A stretch of DNA of 64,000 bases from contig JACRAY010000028.1 of NCBI GenBank assembly GCA_016213325.1, positions 1-64,000 on the forward strand, in the 5' to 3' direction. Position 1 is the stretch's first letter. Each line of letters begins with the position of its first letter. The position numbers and the translations under genes are program-made. Under the pieces are notes generated by a model. It saw only the letters and a list, made by a program, of their open reading frames with translations, did not search any database and was not told where the DNA came from. Source of the stretch: Burkholderiales bacterium (lineage in GTDB: Bacteria > Pseudomonadota > Gammaproteobacteria > Burkholderiales > Burkholderiaceae_C). Below are positions 55,618 through 64,000 of the stretch, one piece after another.

Positions 55618-56382
55618 CTACGCGCCGCGCGAGGCAAATACCTTGCGTACCCGTTCCAGGTCCTGCGGCGTGTCCACGCCCGGGCCGGGCTCGTCGGGGG
55701 TCACGTGCACCGCGATGCGCCGCCCGTGCCACAGGGCACGCAGTTGTTCCAGCGCTTCGAGCTGCTCCAGCGGCGAGGGCGGCAGGCGGGGAAACTCGCG
55801 CAGGAACGAGGCCCGGTAGCCGTAGATCCCGATGTGGCGCAGCGGCGCCGGCTCGGGCATCGCGTTGCGGTCGCGCGCGAACCCGTCGCGCCACCACGGG
55901 ATGGTTGCGCGGCTGAAGTACAGCGCCAGCCCGGCGGCGTCGGTCACCACCTTCACGACGTTGGGGTTGTGCAATTCCTGCGGGTCGTGGATGGGGTGGG
56001 CGGCCGTGCTCATGGCCGCACCGGGTATCGCGTCGAGCATCCGTGCCACGGCATCGATGAGCGCGGGGGCGATGAGCGGCTCGTCACCCTGCACGTTGAC
56101 CACGGCATCGTCGCCCTGCAGGCCGAGCAGCTCGCACGCTTCGGCCAGCCGGTCGCTGCCCGACGGATGGTCCGCGCGTGTCATCACCGTTTCGACGCCG
56201 TGCATGCGGCACGCCTGCAGCACCGCGTCGCTATCGGTCGCCACGACCACGCGCTGCGCCCCCGACTCGCGGGCCCGGTCCGCCACGCGCACCACCATGG
56301 GCCGGCCGGCGATGTCGGCCAGCGGCTTGTCGGGCAGCCGCGTCGACGCCAGGCGCGCCGGGATCAGGACGGTGAATCGCAT
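55618..56382 (-). CDS. kdsB: 3-deoxy-manno-octulosonate cytidylyltransferase
   Basis: A 254-residue enzyme making CMP-Kdo for lipopolysaccharide. The nucleotidyltransferase signature [19 protein letters not shown] is at 3-21. [13 protein letters not shown] binds the metal and substrate, and the C-terminal [13 protein letters not shown] is typical. It abuts the Trm112-family gene and precedes adk by 130 bases. Confidence 0.97.
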   Translation of the reverse strand: MRFTVLIPARLASTRLPDKPLADIAGRPMVVRVADRARESGAQRVVVATDSDAVLQACRMHGVETVMTRADHPSGSDRLAEACELLGLQGDDAVVNVQGDEPLIAPALIDAVARMLDAIPGAAMSTAAHPIHDPQELHNPNVVKVVTDAAGLALYFSRATIPWWRDGFARDRNAMPEPAPLRHIGIYGYRASFLREFPRLPPSPLEQLEALEQLRALWHGRRIAVHVTPDEPGPGVDTPQDLERVRKVFASRGA

Positions 56383-56589
56383 CTACACGAGCGGCGTGCG
56401 GCGCGGCAGGCGCTCGAGCTCCTCGTCGGTGAGCGTGCGCGCCTGCTCCTCGAGCATCACCGGGATGCCGTCGCGGATCGGGTAGGCGAGGCGGGCGCTG
56501 CGCGACACCAGTTCCTGGCGCTCGCGGTCGAGGTCGAGCGGGCCCTTGGTCACGGGGCAGACCAGCAGCTCAAGCAGTTTGGGGTCCAT
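56383..56589 (-). CDS. Trm112/YcaR family protein
   Basis: A 68-residue protein of the YcaR/Trm112 family, [18 protein letters not shown] and [14 protein letters not shown]. Usual members have a CxxC-type zinc site; here only the CPVTKG half is evident and the second cysteine pair is missing, as in many proteobacterial YcaR proteins. It overlaps the lpxK end by 20 bases and is linked to kdsB, as in E. coli. Confidence 0.93.
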   Translation of the reverse strand: MDPKLLELLVCPVTKGPLDLDRERQELVSRSARLAYPIRDGIPVMLEEQARTLTDEELERLPRRTPLV

Positions 56590-57526
56590 GCACGGATGAT
56601 AGCTTTGCGTCGAACTGGCGCCACCACGCATCGTCGATACGCACTTCCAGCGGGGCGGCCCACGCATCGGGGCGCAGGCGCCACAGCTTGACCGCATCCT
56701 TCTCCGTGCACACCAGCTCCCGGCCCTGCCACGGAGCTGCGTCCGCAAAGTCGTGGTGGTCGGGCAGGGCCGAGCAGCCGGCCAGCAGCAGGCCCTGCGC
56801 GCGCAGCATGTCGAAGAACCGCTCGGGGTTGGCAATGCCGGCGACGGCGTGCAGCGGCCGCCCGCGCAGCTCTTGCCACGGCATGCGGGTGCCGTCTGCG
56901 CGCACGGCCGCTGCGGACAGGCTTCGCTGCATGTCGCCAGGCCGCAGCACCAGGTCGACCTGGCGCGGCCATGGCTCACGCAACGGGCCGGCCGGCAGCA
57001 GCCACCCGTTGCCGGCGCCGTGCTCGTCGAACACGCAGACCTCGATGTCGCGCTGCAGCGCCAGGTGCTGCAGGCCGTCGTCGCTCACGATCACCTGGGT
57101 GTGCGGGTAGCGGCGCAGCAATTCGCGGGCCGCCTCCGCCCGGCGTTCCCCCACGAACACCGGCGCGCCGGTGCGTCTCTTCACCAGCAGGGGTTCGTCA
57201 CCGGTATCGGCGGCAAGGGACGCGCCGTTCACCTCGAGGCAGCCGGTGGTTCGCCTGCCGTAGCCGCGCGAGACCACGCCCGGCTGCAGCCCGCGCGACT
57301 GGAGGTGTCCGATGAGCGCAATCACCACGGGCGTCTTGCCCGCGCCACCGGCCACCACGTTGCCGGCGATGACCACCGGCACCGGCATGCGTTCGGAGCG
57401 AAGCACGCCGGCCGCGTACAGGGCGCGCCGCAGCGCGACGAGCGCGCCATACAGCCAGCCGAGCGGCAGCAGCAGGTACGCGAGCGGGCCGCGGTGCAGC
57501 CAGGCGCGCTGCAGTGCCGCGCGCAT
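56570..57526 (-). CDS. lpxK: Tetraacyldisaccharide 4'-kinase
   Basis: A 318-residue membrane-associated kinase adding the 4'-phosphate to lipid A precursor. The N-terminal hydrophobic helix ([20 protein letters not shown]) anchors it. The P-loop [17 protein letters not shown] is at about 55-71, and [18 protein letters not shown] holds the catalytic region. [17 protein letters not shown] matches the family. It sits 8 bases after exbD. Confidence 0.96.
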   Translation of the reverse strand: MRAALQRAWLHRGPLAYLLLPLGWLYGALVALRRALYAAGVLRSERMPVPVVIAGNVVAGGAGKTPVVIALIGHLQSRGLQPGVVSRGYGRRTTGCLEVNGASLAADTGDEPLLVKRRTGAPVFVGERRAEAARELLRRYPHTQVIVSDDGLQHLALQRDIEVCVFDEHGAGNGWLLPAGPLREPWPRQVDLVLRPGDMQRSLSAAAVRADGTRMPWQELRGRPLHAVAGIANPERFFDMLRAQGLLLAGCSALPDHHDFADAAPWQGRELVCTEKDAVKLWRLRPDAWAAPLEVRIDDAWWRQFDAKLSSVHGPQTA

Positions 57527-57534
57527 CGGCCTGG

Positions 57535-57963
57535 CTACTTGGCCCCGGCCGTCGCCGAGGATTGGGTGGCAAAGGTGATCTGCGACAGGCCGCTGCGCCG
57601 GGCGGCCTCCATCACCGTGATCACCGACTGGTGCGTGGCGGTGGCATCGGCGCTGATGATCACCACCGTGTCCTTGCCGCCCTTCGAGATCTCGAGCAGG
57701 GCCACGGCCAGCGCTTCGGCGGTGCGGCCGCTGACCTGCTGCTTGTTGACCATGTAGCGCCCGTCGCTCGAGACCGCGACGATCACTTCCCTGGGGTAGT
57801 CGCGCTGCGCGTCGGTGTCCGACACCGGCAGCTTCAGCTGCATCTCGGTGAACTTGCTGTACGTGGTGGTCAGCATCAGGAAGATCAGCACGACGAGCAG
57901 CACGTCGATGAACGGGATCAGGTTGATCTCCGGTTCTTCCTTCTTGCGCGGCCGGAAGTTCAT
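57535..57963 (-). CDS. exbD: ExbD biopolymer transport protein
   Basis: A 142-residue protein with one membrane span near the N-terminus ([21 protein letters not shown]) carrying the proton-path Asp (FIDVLLV), and a periplasmic domain. It forms the energising complex with ExbB and TonB. Its start overlaps the exbB end by 4 bases. No tonB is in the window. It could energise the TonB-dependent receptor at 11.3-13.4 kb. Confidence 0.95.
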   Translation of the reverse strand: MNFRPRKKEEPEINLIPFIDVLLVVLIFLMLTTTYSKFTEMQLKLPVSDTDAQRDYPREVIVAVSSDGRYMVNKQQVSGRTAEALAVALLEISKGGKDTVVIISADATATHQSVITVMEAARRSGLSQITFATQSSATAGAK

Positions 57964-58589
57964 CGCCTGAGCGTGTTCAGGTGGCGCACGAACCGCTCGG
58001 AGGCGAGTTCCAGCGTCAGCAGGTACTCGTCGACGCGCCCGCGGAAGTAGCGCCAGAAGATCAGCGCGGGGATGGCGACCATGAGCCCGAACGCCGTGTT
58101 GTAGAGCGCCACCGAGATGCCGTGCGCGAGTTGCGCCGGGTTGCCGCCGGTGGCGCCGCCGGCCGGCGACTGCGAACCGAAGATCTCGATCATGCCGATG
58201 ACGGTGCCCAGCAGGCCCAGCAGCGGCGCGGCCGACGCGATGGTGGCCAGCGCGTTCAGGTAGCGCTCGAGCCGGTGCGCCACCGCGCGCCCGGCATTCT
58301 CCATGATCGCGCGCAGGTCGACTTCGCTGCAGCGCGGGTCGGCGTTGAGCGCGCGGAAGCCGCTGGCCAGCACTTCACCGAGCGCCGAGTTCTGCTCGAG
58401 CTGTTTCACGACGTCCGGCGAGGGCACCGAGGTGCGCGAGACGGCCAGCGCCTCGTCGAGCAGGCGCGGCGGCGCGACCTTGGCGGTCTTCAGGCTGATG
58501 AACCGCTCGATGACGAGGGCCAGTGCCAGCACCGAGCAGGCAATGAGCGGCCAGATGGGCCAGCCAGCGGCTTGTATGATCGAAAGCAA
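57960..58589 (-). CDS. exbB: ExbB/MotA-TolQ family proton channel protein
   Basis: A 209-residue protein with three membrane segments: [24 protein letters not shown] (about 5-25), [24 protein letters not shown] (about 110-135) and [19 protein letters not shown] (about 160-180). The small-residue-rich [13 protein letters not shown] motif is diagnostic. Genetic linkage to lpxK is the usual betaproteobacterial arrangement. Confidence 0.95.
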   Translation of the reverse strand: MLSIIQAAGWPIWPLIACSVLALALVIERFISLKTAKVAPPRLLDEALAVSRTSVPSPDVVKQLEQNSALGEVLASGFRALNADPRCSEVDLRAIMENAGRAVAHRLERYLNALATIASAAPLLGLLGTVIGMIEIFGSQSPAGGATGGNPAQLAHGISVALYNTAFGLMVAIPALIFWRYFRGRVDEYLLTLELASERFVRHLNTLRR

Positions 58590-58921
58590 GGGGAAGTTCT
58601 CCGCGCGAATGGCTACTGCTTGGTGGCCGCGATTATCGTGTACTCCACCACTGTAGGACGTTTTCGACGTGGTTGTAGGACGACACTCACAGATCGTGTG
58701 GATAACTTTGTTGAGAAATGGGGCCCCGTGCCGCGCGAAGCCGCGCCAATGCTTCGCCGTGACAGATCGATGACAAATTGAGCAGAAAAATCTCCAGTGA
58801 AATCAAGACCTTGCTCGATGGAATCTGCGTTGCGCGGGGAAACCCTCGGGGTGCGCGAGCACCCGGTGGCTCTGTGGACTAAGTGCACCTGCCAATCCGC
58901 GCGCAAGCCGCGCCGGTGCTG
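58590..58921. other. 332-bp divergent intergenic region exbB/xseA
   Basis: No gene is seen. It contains a direct repeat TGTAGGACG at 58652-58660 and 58674-58682, spaced 22 bp (two helical turns), 60-90 bases before exbB, and one perfect DnaA-box TGTGGATAA at 58697-58705. It must hold the promoters of both exbB and xseA, but I cannot point to convincing -35/-10 pairs. Confidence 0.6.
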
Positions 58922-60220
58922 ATGCACGAGCACGCCCATCCAGCATCGGCGCCGCGAATCTGGCCAGTCGGCGCGCTATGCCGCGCCATTGCTGATTCGC
59001 TGGAGGCCAGGTTCAATCCCGTCGCGGCCCGCGGCGAGGTTTCGGGCTTCTCGCGCGCGTCCAGCGGCCACTGCTACTTCGCGCTGAAGGACCCGCAGGG
59101 GCAGCTGCGCTGCGCCATGTTCCGCCGCGCGGCGAGCCTGCTCGACTTCCAGCCGCGCGACGGCGACATGGTCGAAGTGACCGGCAGGCTCGGGGTGTAT
59201 GAGCCCAGGGGCGATTTGCAGCTGGTCGTGGAGAGCCTCACGCGGGCCGGGCACGGGGCGCTGTTCGAGCAGTTCCTGCGGCTGAAGGCGAAGCTGGAAG
59301 CCGAGGGCCTGTTCGACGCGGCGCGCAAGCGCGACGTGCCGGCCCTGCCCGTGGGCATCGGCATCGCGACGTCGCTCGGCGCGGCGGCCCTGCACGACGT
59401 CGTCACGTGCCTCAGGCGCCGCGCGCCACATGTGCCGGTGGTGCTGGCACCCGCGGCCGTGCAGGGTTCGCAGGCGCCGCGCGAGCTCGTCGCCGCGCTC
59501 GGCTCGCTCTACCGGCTGGCGCAGGAGGGGCGCATCGAAGTGATCCTGCTCGTGCGCGGCGGTGGTTCGCTGGAAGACCTGTGGGCCTTCAACGATGAGC
59601 AGCTCGCCCGTACCATCGTGCAAAGCCCGGTGCCCCTCATCAGCGGCGTCGGCCACGAAACCGATTTCACCATCGCCGACTTCTGCGCGGACCTGCGCGC
59701 GCCGACGCCCACCGCCGCCGCCGAAATGGCGGCGCTGTCGCGCGACGTGTGGCTGGATGGCCTGCACTCGGCAGCCGGGAAACTGCAGCGCGTGACCTGG
59801 CGCCGCATCGATTCGGCCATGCAGCGCCTGGACCAGGCGGTAGCGCGCCTGGGCCGCCCGTCAGCCCGCATGGGAACGCAGCAACTCAGGCTGGCGCGCA
59901 GTGCGCATCGGCTACGCGCCGCAGTTCGGCTGCGGCAGGACGCCGCTTCCCGCCTCAACGACCAGGCCGTCGCCCGCGTGCGCGCTGTCATGGCCGAGCG
60001 CCTGGCAAGGGCGGCGCGCGCGCTCGACAGCACGCAGCTGCGCCTGCAGTTGCTGGACCCGCGGCTCGTCCTCAAGCGTGGCTACGCGCTGCTGTCCGAT
60101 GACAGCGGCCGGCCCATCACCGGCGCCGCGCAGATGAGCGAAGGCCAGGGCGTGCGCGCCGCCCTTGCCGACGGCGAGGTTGATCTGCGCGTTTCGTCGC
60201 AGCCGCGGATTCATCCCTAG
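58922..60220 (+). CDS. xseA: Exodeoxyribonuclease VII large subunit
   Basis: A 432-residue nuclease subunit. I start at MHEHAHPAS (58922); a GTG 13 codons earlier is possible. An OB-fold domain opens it (WPVGALCRAIADSLEARF; GEVSGFSRASSGHCYFALKD). The catalytic domain contains IGIATSLGAAALHDVV, VRGGGSLEDLWAFNDEQLARTI (in part) and SGVGHETDFTIADFCADLRAPTPTAAAE (blocks), and the end of the protein has the LVLKRGYALLSD motif. It degrades single-stranded DNA with XseB, which is not in the window. Confidence 0.96.
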   Translation: MHEHAHPASAPRIWPVGALCRAIADSLEARFNPVAARGEVSGFSRASSGHCYFALKDPQGQLRCAMFRRAASLLDFQPRDGDMVEVTGRLGVYEPRGDLQLVVESLTRAGHGALFEQFLRLKAKLEAEGLFDAARKRDVPALPVGIGIATSLGAAALHDVVTCLRRRAPHVPVVLAPAAVQGSQAPRELVAALGSLYRLAQEGRIEVILLVRGGGSLEDLWAFNDEQLARTIVQSPVPLISGVGHETDFTIADFCADLRAPTPTAAAEMAALSRDVWLDGLHSAAGKLQRVTWRRIDSAMQRLDQAVARLGRPSARMGTQQLRLARSAHRLRAAVRLRQDAASRLNDQAVARVRAVMAERLARAARALDSTQLRLQLLDPRLVLKRGYALLSDDSGRPITGAAQMSEGQGVRAALADGEVDLRVSSQPRIHP

Positions 60221-60261
60221 AATCTGCGCGTCGCCTTCAGCAAACCAAGAGGAAAGAGAAG

Positions 60262-60843
60262 ATGGAACACACCCTGCCGCCCCTGCCGTACCCGATCGAT
60301 TCGCTCGCGCCGCACTACTCGAAGGAAACCCTCGAGTACCACCACGGCAAGCACCACAACGCCTACGTGGTGAACCTGAACAACCTGCAGAAGGGCACCG
60401 AGTTCGAGAACATGCCGCTCGAGGACATCATCAAGAAGTCGTCCGGGGGCATCTACAACAACTCGGCGCAGGTCTGGAACCACACCTTCTTCTGGAACTG
60501 CATGAAGCCCCAGGGCGGCGGCGAGCCGTCGGGCGCGCTGGCCGACGCGATCAACAGGAAGTGGGGCAGCTATGCCGCCTTCAAGGAAGCGTTCGTCAAG
60601 TCCGCCGTCGGCAATTTCGGCTCGGGCTGGACCTGGCTGGTGAAGAAGGCCGACGGCAGCGTCGACATCGTCAACACCGGCGCCGCCGGCACGCCGCTGA
60701 CCAGCGCCGACAAGGCGCTGCTGACGGTGGACGTGTGGGAGCACGCCTATTACATCGACTACCGCAACCTGCGGCCCAAGTACGTCGAGACCTTCCTCGA
60801 CAAGCTGGTGAACTGGTCGTTCGCTGAAACGAATTTCAGTTAG
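60262..60843 (+). CDS. sodB: Superoxide dismutase [Fe]
   Basis: A 193-residue cytoplasmic SOD. Metal ligands H27 (EYHHGKHH), H74 (WNHTFFW) and the Asp/His of DVWEHAYYIDY are present. AVGNFGSGWTWLV and the Gln of the second shell in the N-terminal-type position (NNSAQVWNH) match Fe-specific enzymes. It starts behind AAGAGGAAAGAG. TAGAAT at 60218 is a possible -10. Its stop overlaps that of the DUF192 gene by 4 bases (convergent). Confidence 0.96.
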   Translation: MEHTLPPLPYPIDSLAPHYSKETLEYHHGKHHNAYVVNLNNLQKGTEFENMPLEDIIKKSSGGIYNNSAQVWNHTFFWNCMKPQGGGEPSGALADAINRKWGSYAAFKEAFVKSAVGNFGSGWTWLVKKADGSVDIVNTGAAGTPLTSADKALLTVDVWEHAYYIDYRNLRPKYVETFLDKLVNWSFAETNFS

Positions 60844-61280
60844 CGCGCCTGGAACAAGGAGCCGGTAAGCCTAGCGCCGGGTTTGACGCCCCGCTTGGCG
60901 AACCAGCCCTTGTTCATTTCCAGCGCATAGCGCACCGGCTTCGCCGAGCAGTGCGACTCCAGCGTCTGCGCCGCCATCTCCTCGATGTTGACCACCGTGC
61001 CATCGTCGGCGATGAAGGCTATCGACAGCGGCAGCAGCGTGTTCTTCATCCAGAAGCACTGCTGGCCGGGGTATTCGAAGACGAACAGCATGCCTTCGTG
61101 CGAGGGCATGTCCTTGCGGTGCATGAGGCCGATGGAGCGCTGGTCGGGCGTGCGCGCCACCTGCGCATCGATCTGGTGCATGCCGGCGGCAAGCTGCACG
61201 CGCGGCAGGTCCATCTGGGGCTGCTGCGCCTGGGCGCTCGCGGCCAGCAGGACGGCAGCTACAAATACGGCGAACTTCAT
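60840..61280 (-). CDS. DUF192 family secreted protein
   Basis: A 146-residue protein with a signal peptide (MKFAVFVAAVLLAASAQAQ) and a DUF192 domain: DAQVARTPDQRSIGLMHRK, GMLFVFEYPGQQCFWMKNTLLPLSIAFI (blocks FVFEYPGQQCFWMKNT and LPLSIAFI) and RYALEMNKGWFAKRGVKPG. The family is widespread with no settled biochemical role. It is likely monocistronic, bounded by a terminator upstream at 61303. Confidence 0.93.
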   Translation of the reverse strand: MKFAVFVAAVLLAASAQAQQPQMDLPRVQLAAGMHQIDAQVARTPDQRSIGLMHRKDMPSHEGMLFVFEYPGQQCFWMKNTLLPLSIAFIADDGTVVNIEEMAAQTLESHCSAKPVRYALEMNKGWFAKRGVKPGARLTGSLFQAR

Positions 61281-61302
61281 GCAAGCGATTGTCGGCTGAA
61301 AT

Positions 61303-61327
61303 GAAAATGCCCGCGGCAGGCGGGCAT
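61303..61327 (-). terminator. Rho-independent terminator after the 73-residue Lys/Glu-rich protein gene
   Basis: On the minus strand ATGCCCGC (61327 to 61320) pairs with GCGGGCAT (61314 to 61307) around a 5-base loop, followed by TTTTC. Confidence 0.8.
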
Positions 61328-61359
61328 CGGGTCGTCGAAGGCGCCTGGGCGCCTGCCGA

Positions 61360-61581
61360 TTACGACTTCTTTTCTTCGGTCTTCTTGGCCGACTTCTTCT
61401 TGGCGGCCTTCTTCTCGGTCTTCTTCTCGGCCTTGGCTTCCTTCTTCTCGGTCTTGGCGGCAGCCTTTTCTTCCTTCTTGGCGGCGGACGCGCCAGCCAT
61501 CGGGGCGCCGGCGTGCGACGCGGCGAAAGCCGTGGACACGGCGAACAGGGAGGCGACGAGGGCGGCGAGCAGCTTGGTCAT
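61360..61581 (-). CDS. Small secreted Lys/Glu/Ala-rich protein (twin 1)
   Basis: A 73-residue protein: signal peptide MTKLLAALVASLFAVSTAFA, a short spacer ASHAGAPMAGASA, then a charged helix of KKEEKAAAKTEKK-type repeats ending KKTEEKKS. The first 46 residues are virtually identical to the gene 160 bases upstream (61741-62031), so the pair arose by tandem duplication. The composition resembles periplasmic acid-shock-type basic proteins, but no function is established. Ribosome site AAAGGA. Confidence 0.85.
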   Translation of the reverse strand: MTKLLAALVASLFAVSTAFAASHAGAPMAGASAAKKEEKAAAKTEKKEAKAEKKTEKKAAKKKSAKKTEEKKS

Positions 61582-61690
61582 GGGGGAGTCCTTTCGAAAG
61601 GGGTACGTTTTCCGGTTGTCTGAAAGTTCCTCCCCGGACGGGGAAGGCTCATCCGTAACGCCAGCCTTGCGCGAACGGTTGACACAATGC

Positions 61691-61717
61691 GAAAGGCCCG
61701 CCGGGGGCGGGCCTTTC
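61691..61717 (-). terminator. Putative terminator hairpin between the twin Lys/Glu-rich genes
   Basis: GAAAGGCCCGCC (61691-61702) and GGCGGGCCTTTC (61706-61717) are a perfect 12-bp inverted repeat around GGG. It lies 24 bases after the upstream gene's stop. The only T-run is inside the stem (CTTTC), so termination is probable rather than certain. Confidence 0.65.
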
Positions 61718-61740
61718 AGCAGGGGAAACACCGAGAAGGA

Positions 61741-62031
61741 TTACTTCTTGGCTTCTTCCTTCTTCTCGGTCTTGGCAGCGGCCTTCTCGTCCTTCTTGGC
61801 GGTCTTGGCGGCAGCCTTTTCTTCCTTCTTCTCGGTCTTGGCGGCAGCCTTTTCTTCCTTCTTCTCGGTCTTCGCGGCAGCCTTTTCTTCCTTCTTCTCG
61901 GTCTTCGCGGCAGCCTTCTCTTCCTTCTTGGCGGCGGACGCGCCGGCCATCGGGGCGCCGGCGTGCGACGCGGCGAAAGCCGTGGACACGGCGAACAGGG
62001 AGGCGACGAGTGCGGCGAGGAGCTTGGTCAT
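61741..62031 (-). CDS. Small secreted Lys/Glu/Ala-rich repeat protein (twin 2)
   Basis: A 96-residue protein with the same signal peptide and ASHAGAPMAGASAAKKEEK start as its twin. It is followed by five copies of an 11-residue unit (EEKAAAKTEKK), the fourth varied to AKKDEKAAAKT, ending KKEEAKK. The corresponding DNA has a 33-bp period. The mature part should be one long, highly charged helix in the periplasm. The function is unknown. Confidence 0.85.
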   Translation of the reverse strand: MTKLLAALVASLFAVSTAFAASHAGAPMAGASAAKKEEKAAAKTEKKEEKAAAKTEKKEEKAAAKTEKKEEKAAAKTAKKDEKAAAKTEKKEEAKK

Positions 62032-62222
62032 TTGGGTAGTCCTTGGAGGATGGTTGGGATTTTTCGAAAAATGCTGCCGTTTGGCGGCAACCACCCGGCA
62101 ACGCGGCGGCAGCTCAACTGGTTGACACGCGTCACGGAAGCGATTCTTTTCGGGGCTAGAATCTGCGGGTTTTCCCAAAGGCCAACGGCCTGCCTGTCCA
62201 CCCCCCGGAGACGCCTTCCCAC

Positions 62223-63476
62223 ATGTACCAGCACATCAAAGTGCCCGCCCAGGGCCAGAAAATCACCGTCAACGCCGACATGTCGCTCAACGTGCCGGAC
62301 CAGCCGATCATCCCGTATATCGAGGGAGACGGCACGGGCCTGGACATCACGCCGGTGATGATCAAGGTGGTGGACGCCGCGGTGGCCAAGGCCTACGGCG
62401 GCAAGAAGAAGATCGAGTGGATGGAGGTGTACGCGGGCGAAAAGTCGACCAAGGTGTACGGCCCCGACGTTTGGCTGCCCGACGAAACCCTGGCGGCCGT
62501 GCGCGAGTACGTGGTGTCCATCAAGGGCCCCCTCACCACCCCCGTGGGCGGCGGCATCCGCTCGCTGAACGTGGCCCTGCGCCAGGAACTCGACCTGTAC
62601 GTGTGCCTGCGCCCCATCCAGTACTTCAAGGGCGTGCCTTCGCCGCTGAAGGAGCCCGAGAAGACCCACATGGTCATCTTCCGCGAGAACTCGGAAGACA
62701 TCTACGCCGGCATCGAGTACGAAGCCGAGACCGACAAGGCCAAGAAGGTCATCAAGTTCCTGATCGAGGAGATGGGCGTCAAGAAGATCCGCTTCCCGGG
62801 CACCTCGGGCATCGGCATCAAGCCCGTGTCGCGCGAAGGCACCGAGCGCCTGGTGCGCAAGGCCCTGCAGTACGCCATCGACAACGACAAGCCCAGCGTG
62901 ACGATCGTGCACAAGGGCAACATCATGAAGTTCACCGAAGGGGGCTTCCGCGACTGGAGCTATGCGCTGGCCCAGCGGGAGTTCGGCGCGGTCGAGATCG
63001 ACGGCGGCCCGTGGTGCAAGTTCAAGAACCCGAAGACGGGCAAGGACATCATCGTCAAGGACTCCATCGCCGACGCCTTCCTGCAGCAGATCCTGCTGCG
63101 CCCGGCCGAGTACAGCGTGGTGGCCACGCTCAACCTGAACGGCGACTACATCTCCGACGCCCTGGCCGCGCAGGTCGGCGGCATCGGCATCGCCCCCGGC
63201 GCCAACCTGTCGGACACCGTGGCGATGTTCGAGGCGACGCACGGCACGGCACCCAAGTACGCCGGCAAGGACTACGTGAACCCGGGCTCCGAAATCCTCT
63301 CGGCCGAGATGATGCTGCGCCACATGGGCTGGACCGAAGCAGCCGACCTGATCATCAGCTCGCTGGAGAAGGCCATCCTGTCCAAGAAGGTCACGTACGA
63401 CTTCGCGCGCCTGATGGAAGGCGCCACGCAGGTGAGCTGCTCGGGCTTCGGGCAGGTGATGATCGAGAACATGTAA
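62223..63476 (+). CDS. icd: Isocitrate dehydrogenase [NADP+]
   Basis: A 417-residue TCA cycle enzyme. The substrate motif [24 protein letters not shown] (blocks) and [16 protein letters not shown], including the regulatory Ser of the RxNSED-type loop, are present. [23 protein letters not shown] binds metal, and the cofactor site [23 protein letters not shown] matches NADP-specific enzymes of the E. coli type. A strong terminator follows. Its leader (62032-62222) is about 190 bases; TAGAAT at 62157 is a possible -10. Confidence 0.97.
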   Translation: MYQHIKVPAQGQKITVNADMSLNVPDQPIIPYIEGDGTGLDITPVMIKVVDAAVAKAYGGKKKIEWMEVYAGEKSTKVYGPDVWLPDETLAAVREYVVSIKGPLTTPVGGGIRSLNVALRQELDLYVCLRPIQYFKGVPSPLKEPEKTHMVIFRENSEDIYAGIEYEAETDKAKKVIKFLIEEMGVKKIRFPGTSGIGIKPVSREGTERLVRKALQYAIDNDKPSVTIVHKGNIMKFTEGGFRDWSYALAQREFGAVEIDGGPWCKFKNPKTGKDIIVKDSIADAFLQQILLRPAEYSVVATLNLNGDYISDALAAQVGGIGIAPGANLSDTVAMFEATHGTAPKYAGKDYVNPGSEILSAEMMLRHMGWTEAADLIISSLEKAILSKKVTYDFARLMEGATQVSCSGFGQVMIENM

Positions 63477-63500
63477 GCTTCGTTTCCGAAGCGAGCCAAG

Positions 63501-63535
63501 GCCCCGGGGCATCTGCCGCCGGGGCTTCTTTTTTT
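63501..63535 (+). terminator. Rho-independent terminator of icd
   Basis: GCCCCGG (63501-63507) pairs with CCGGGGC (63519-63525) and is followed by TTCTTTTTTT, 25 bases after the icd stop. Confidence 0.93.
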
Positions 63536-63550
63536 GCCGAGGTCTTCCGC

Positions 63551-64000
63551 ATGGAGCAGTCCCCCCCGATCAACCCGGCCATCGTCTACGAGCCGGACGG
63601 CTACCGCACCGACGTCGAGCGGCTGATGGGCCGCCAGGCCGCCGGCAACGGCTTCCTGCGCGCCGCCGTGGCCGCCGCGCTCGGCCGCCCCCTGGCCGGC
63701 TACACCGTGCGCAAGTCGTCTGCCGAGAGCTTCGACCGCACGGTGAAGGAGATCGACCCTGCCGCCAAGGCGGCGTGGCTGCCGCCGGGCCGCCCCGACC
63801 TGCTGCAGCAGGTCGGCCACCTGTACCTGCCCGGGCCCGGCCTCGGCGACTTTGCGCGCCAGCGCCTGCGTTTCGGCCCGGCGGCGTGGTCGCTGACCGG
63901 CGTGACGCACACGACGGCCAGCCACATCGTGATGGGCGCACTGGCGGACCTGCTGGTCGCGCCCGTGATGCCGTGGGATGCGCTGGTGTGCACGTCGCAG
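63551..64000 (+). CDS. Probable glycosyltransferase, N-terminal part (runs off the window)
   Basis: The frame is open from ATG 63551 to base 64000 (150 codons). The start MEQSPPINPAIVYEPDGYRT, with DVERLMGRQAAGNGFLRAAV, resembles the N-terminus of a family of GT4-like glycosyltransferases in Burkholderiales. VGHLYLPGPGLGDFARQRL and SLTGVTHTTASHIVMGALADLL fit the first Rossmann lobe. The ATP/sugar-binding C-terminal lobe is outside, so the assignment is tentative. Confidence 0.6.
   Translation, partial: MEQSPPINPAIVYEPDGYRTDVERLMGRQAAGNGFLRAAVAAALGRPLAGYTVRKSSAESFDRTVKEIDPAAKAAWLPPGRPDLLQQVGHLYLPGPGLGDFARQRLRFGPAAWSLTGVTHTTASHIVMGALADLLVAPVMPWDALVCTSQ

Noticed and set aside
58697..58705. DnaA box as sign of a replication origin
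   Set aside because: A single 9-mer without further boxes, an AT-rich unwinding region or dnaA/dnaN/parAB neighbours does not support an origin.

Overview
The window is high-GC (roughly two thirds G+C) DNA of a betaproteobacterium of the order Burkholderiales. The gene content and order (box benzoyl-CoA pathway with BoxR, cysI-DUF934-cysHDN, exbBD-lpxK-ycaR-kdsB-adk, xseA/sodB, two FimV-like proteins) point to the Comamonadaceae, most like Ramlibacter or Variovorax. That genus-level guess is inference. I see no phage, transposase, integrase, CRISPR array or replication origin. This is chromosomal core DNA with a few accessory islands.

Layout. 1-10.8 kb (minus strand): a surface-adhesion locus in the order FimV-like membrane protein, divergent receiver-like protein, LapB-type type I ABC exporter, HlyD-type adaptor and a giant Calx-beta adhesin that leaves the window at base 1. 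10.8-13.6 kb: a small secreted protein, tRNA-Asn, and a TonB-dependent receptor preceded by a clear TPP riboswitch. 13.6-15 kb: ferredoxin and ferredoxin-NADP reductase. 15-20.2 kb: a tightly overlapping assimilatory sulfate reduction operon (cysI, DUF934, cysH, cysD, cysN). 20.4-27 kb: receiver protein, N-terminally short mnmC, yggX, sulfate-binding protein, two flavin reductases, a LysR regulator and a DM13 protein. 27-38.5 kb: an aerobic benzoate module. A LivFGMHK-type importer, benzoate-CoA ligase and a flavodoxin lie on the minus strand, divergent from boxR-boxC-boxB, and two tRNAs follow. 38.8-41.7 kb: a probable type I secreted protein, a GST and a hypothetical protein. 41.7-47.5 kb: an acyl-CoA module (acyl-CoA dehydrogenase, phosphotransferase-type kinase, Crp-family regulator, crotonase, 3-hydroxyacyl-CoA dehydrogenase), interrupted by a gene-free 350-bp stretch that is almost entirely hairpins. 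47.6-54.8 kb: second FimV-like protein, MFS transporter, 2-hydroxyacid dehydrogenase, DUF1993 protein, lipoprotein, lexA with its operator, asparaginase. 54.8-58.6 kb: adk, kdsB, ycaR, lpxK, exbD, exbB. 58.9-64 kb: xseA, sodB, DUF192 protein, twin Lys/Glu/Ala-repeat secreted proteins, icd, and the start of a probable glycosyltransferase.

How the parts fit. The T1SS genes would export the adhesin, and perhaps the choice-of-anchor-L protein at 38.8 kb. ExbB/ExbD could energise the TonB-dependent receptor, which the riboswitch ties to thiamin rather than iron. Putative CysB-type motifs upstream of cysI and sbp would couple sulfate uptake to reduction. The importer, ligase, BoxB and BoxC make a benzoate route in which the BoxB reductase partner (BoxA) is not in the window but a flavodoxin is.

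The strongest leads are the TPP-riboswitch-controlled TonB receptor with a readable RBS-sequestering platform, the hairpin array at 44.9-45.2 kb with mutually complementary loops, the kinase/acyl-CoA dehydrogenase pair, and the BoxA-less box cluster with flavodoxin.
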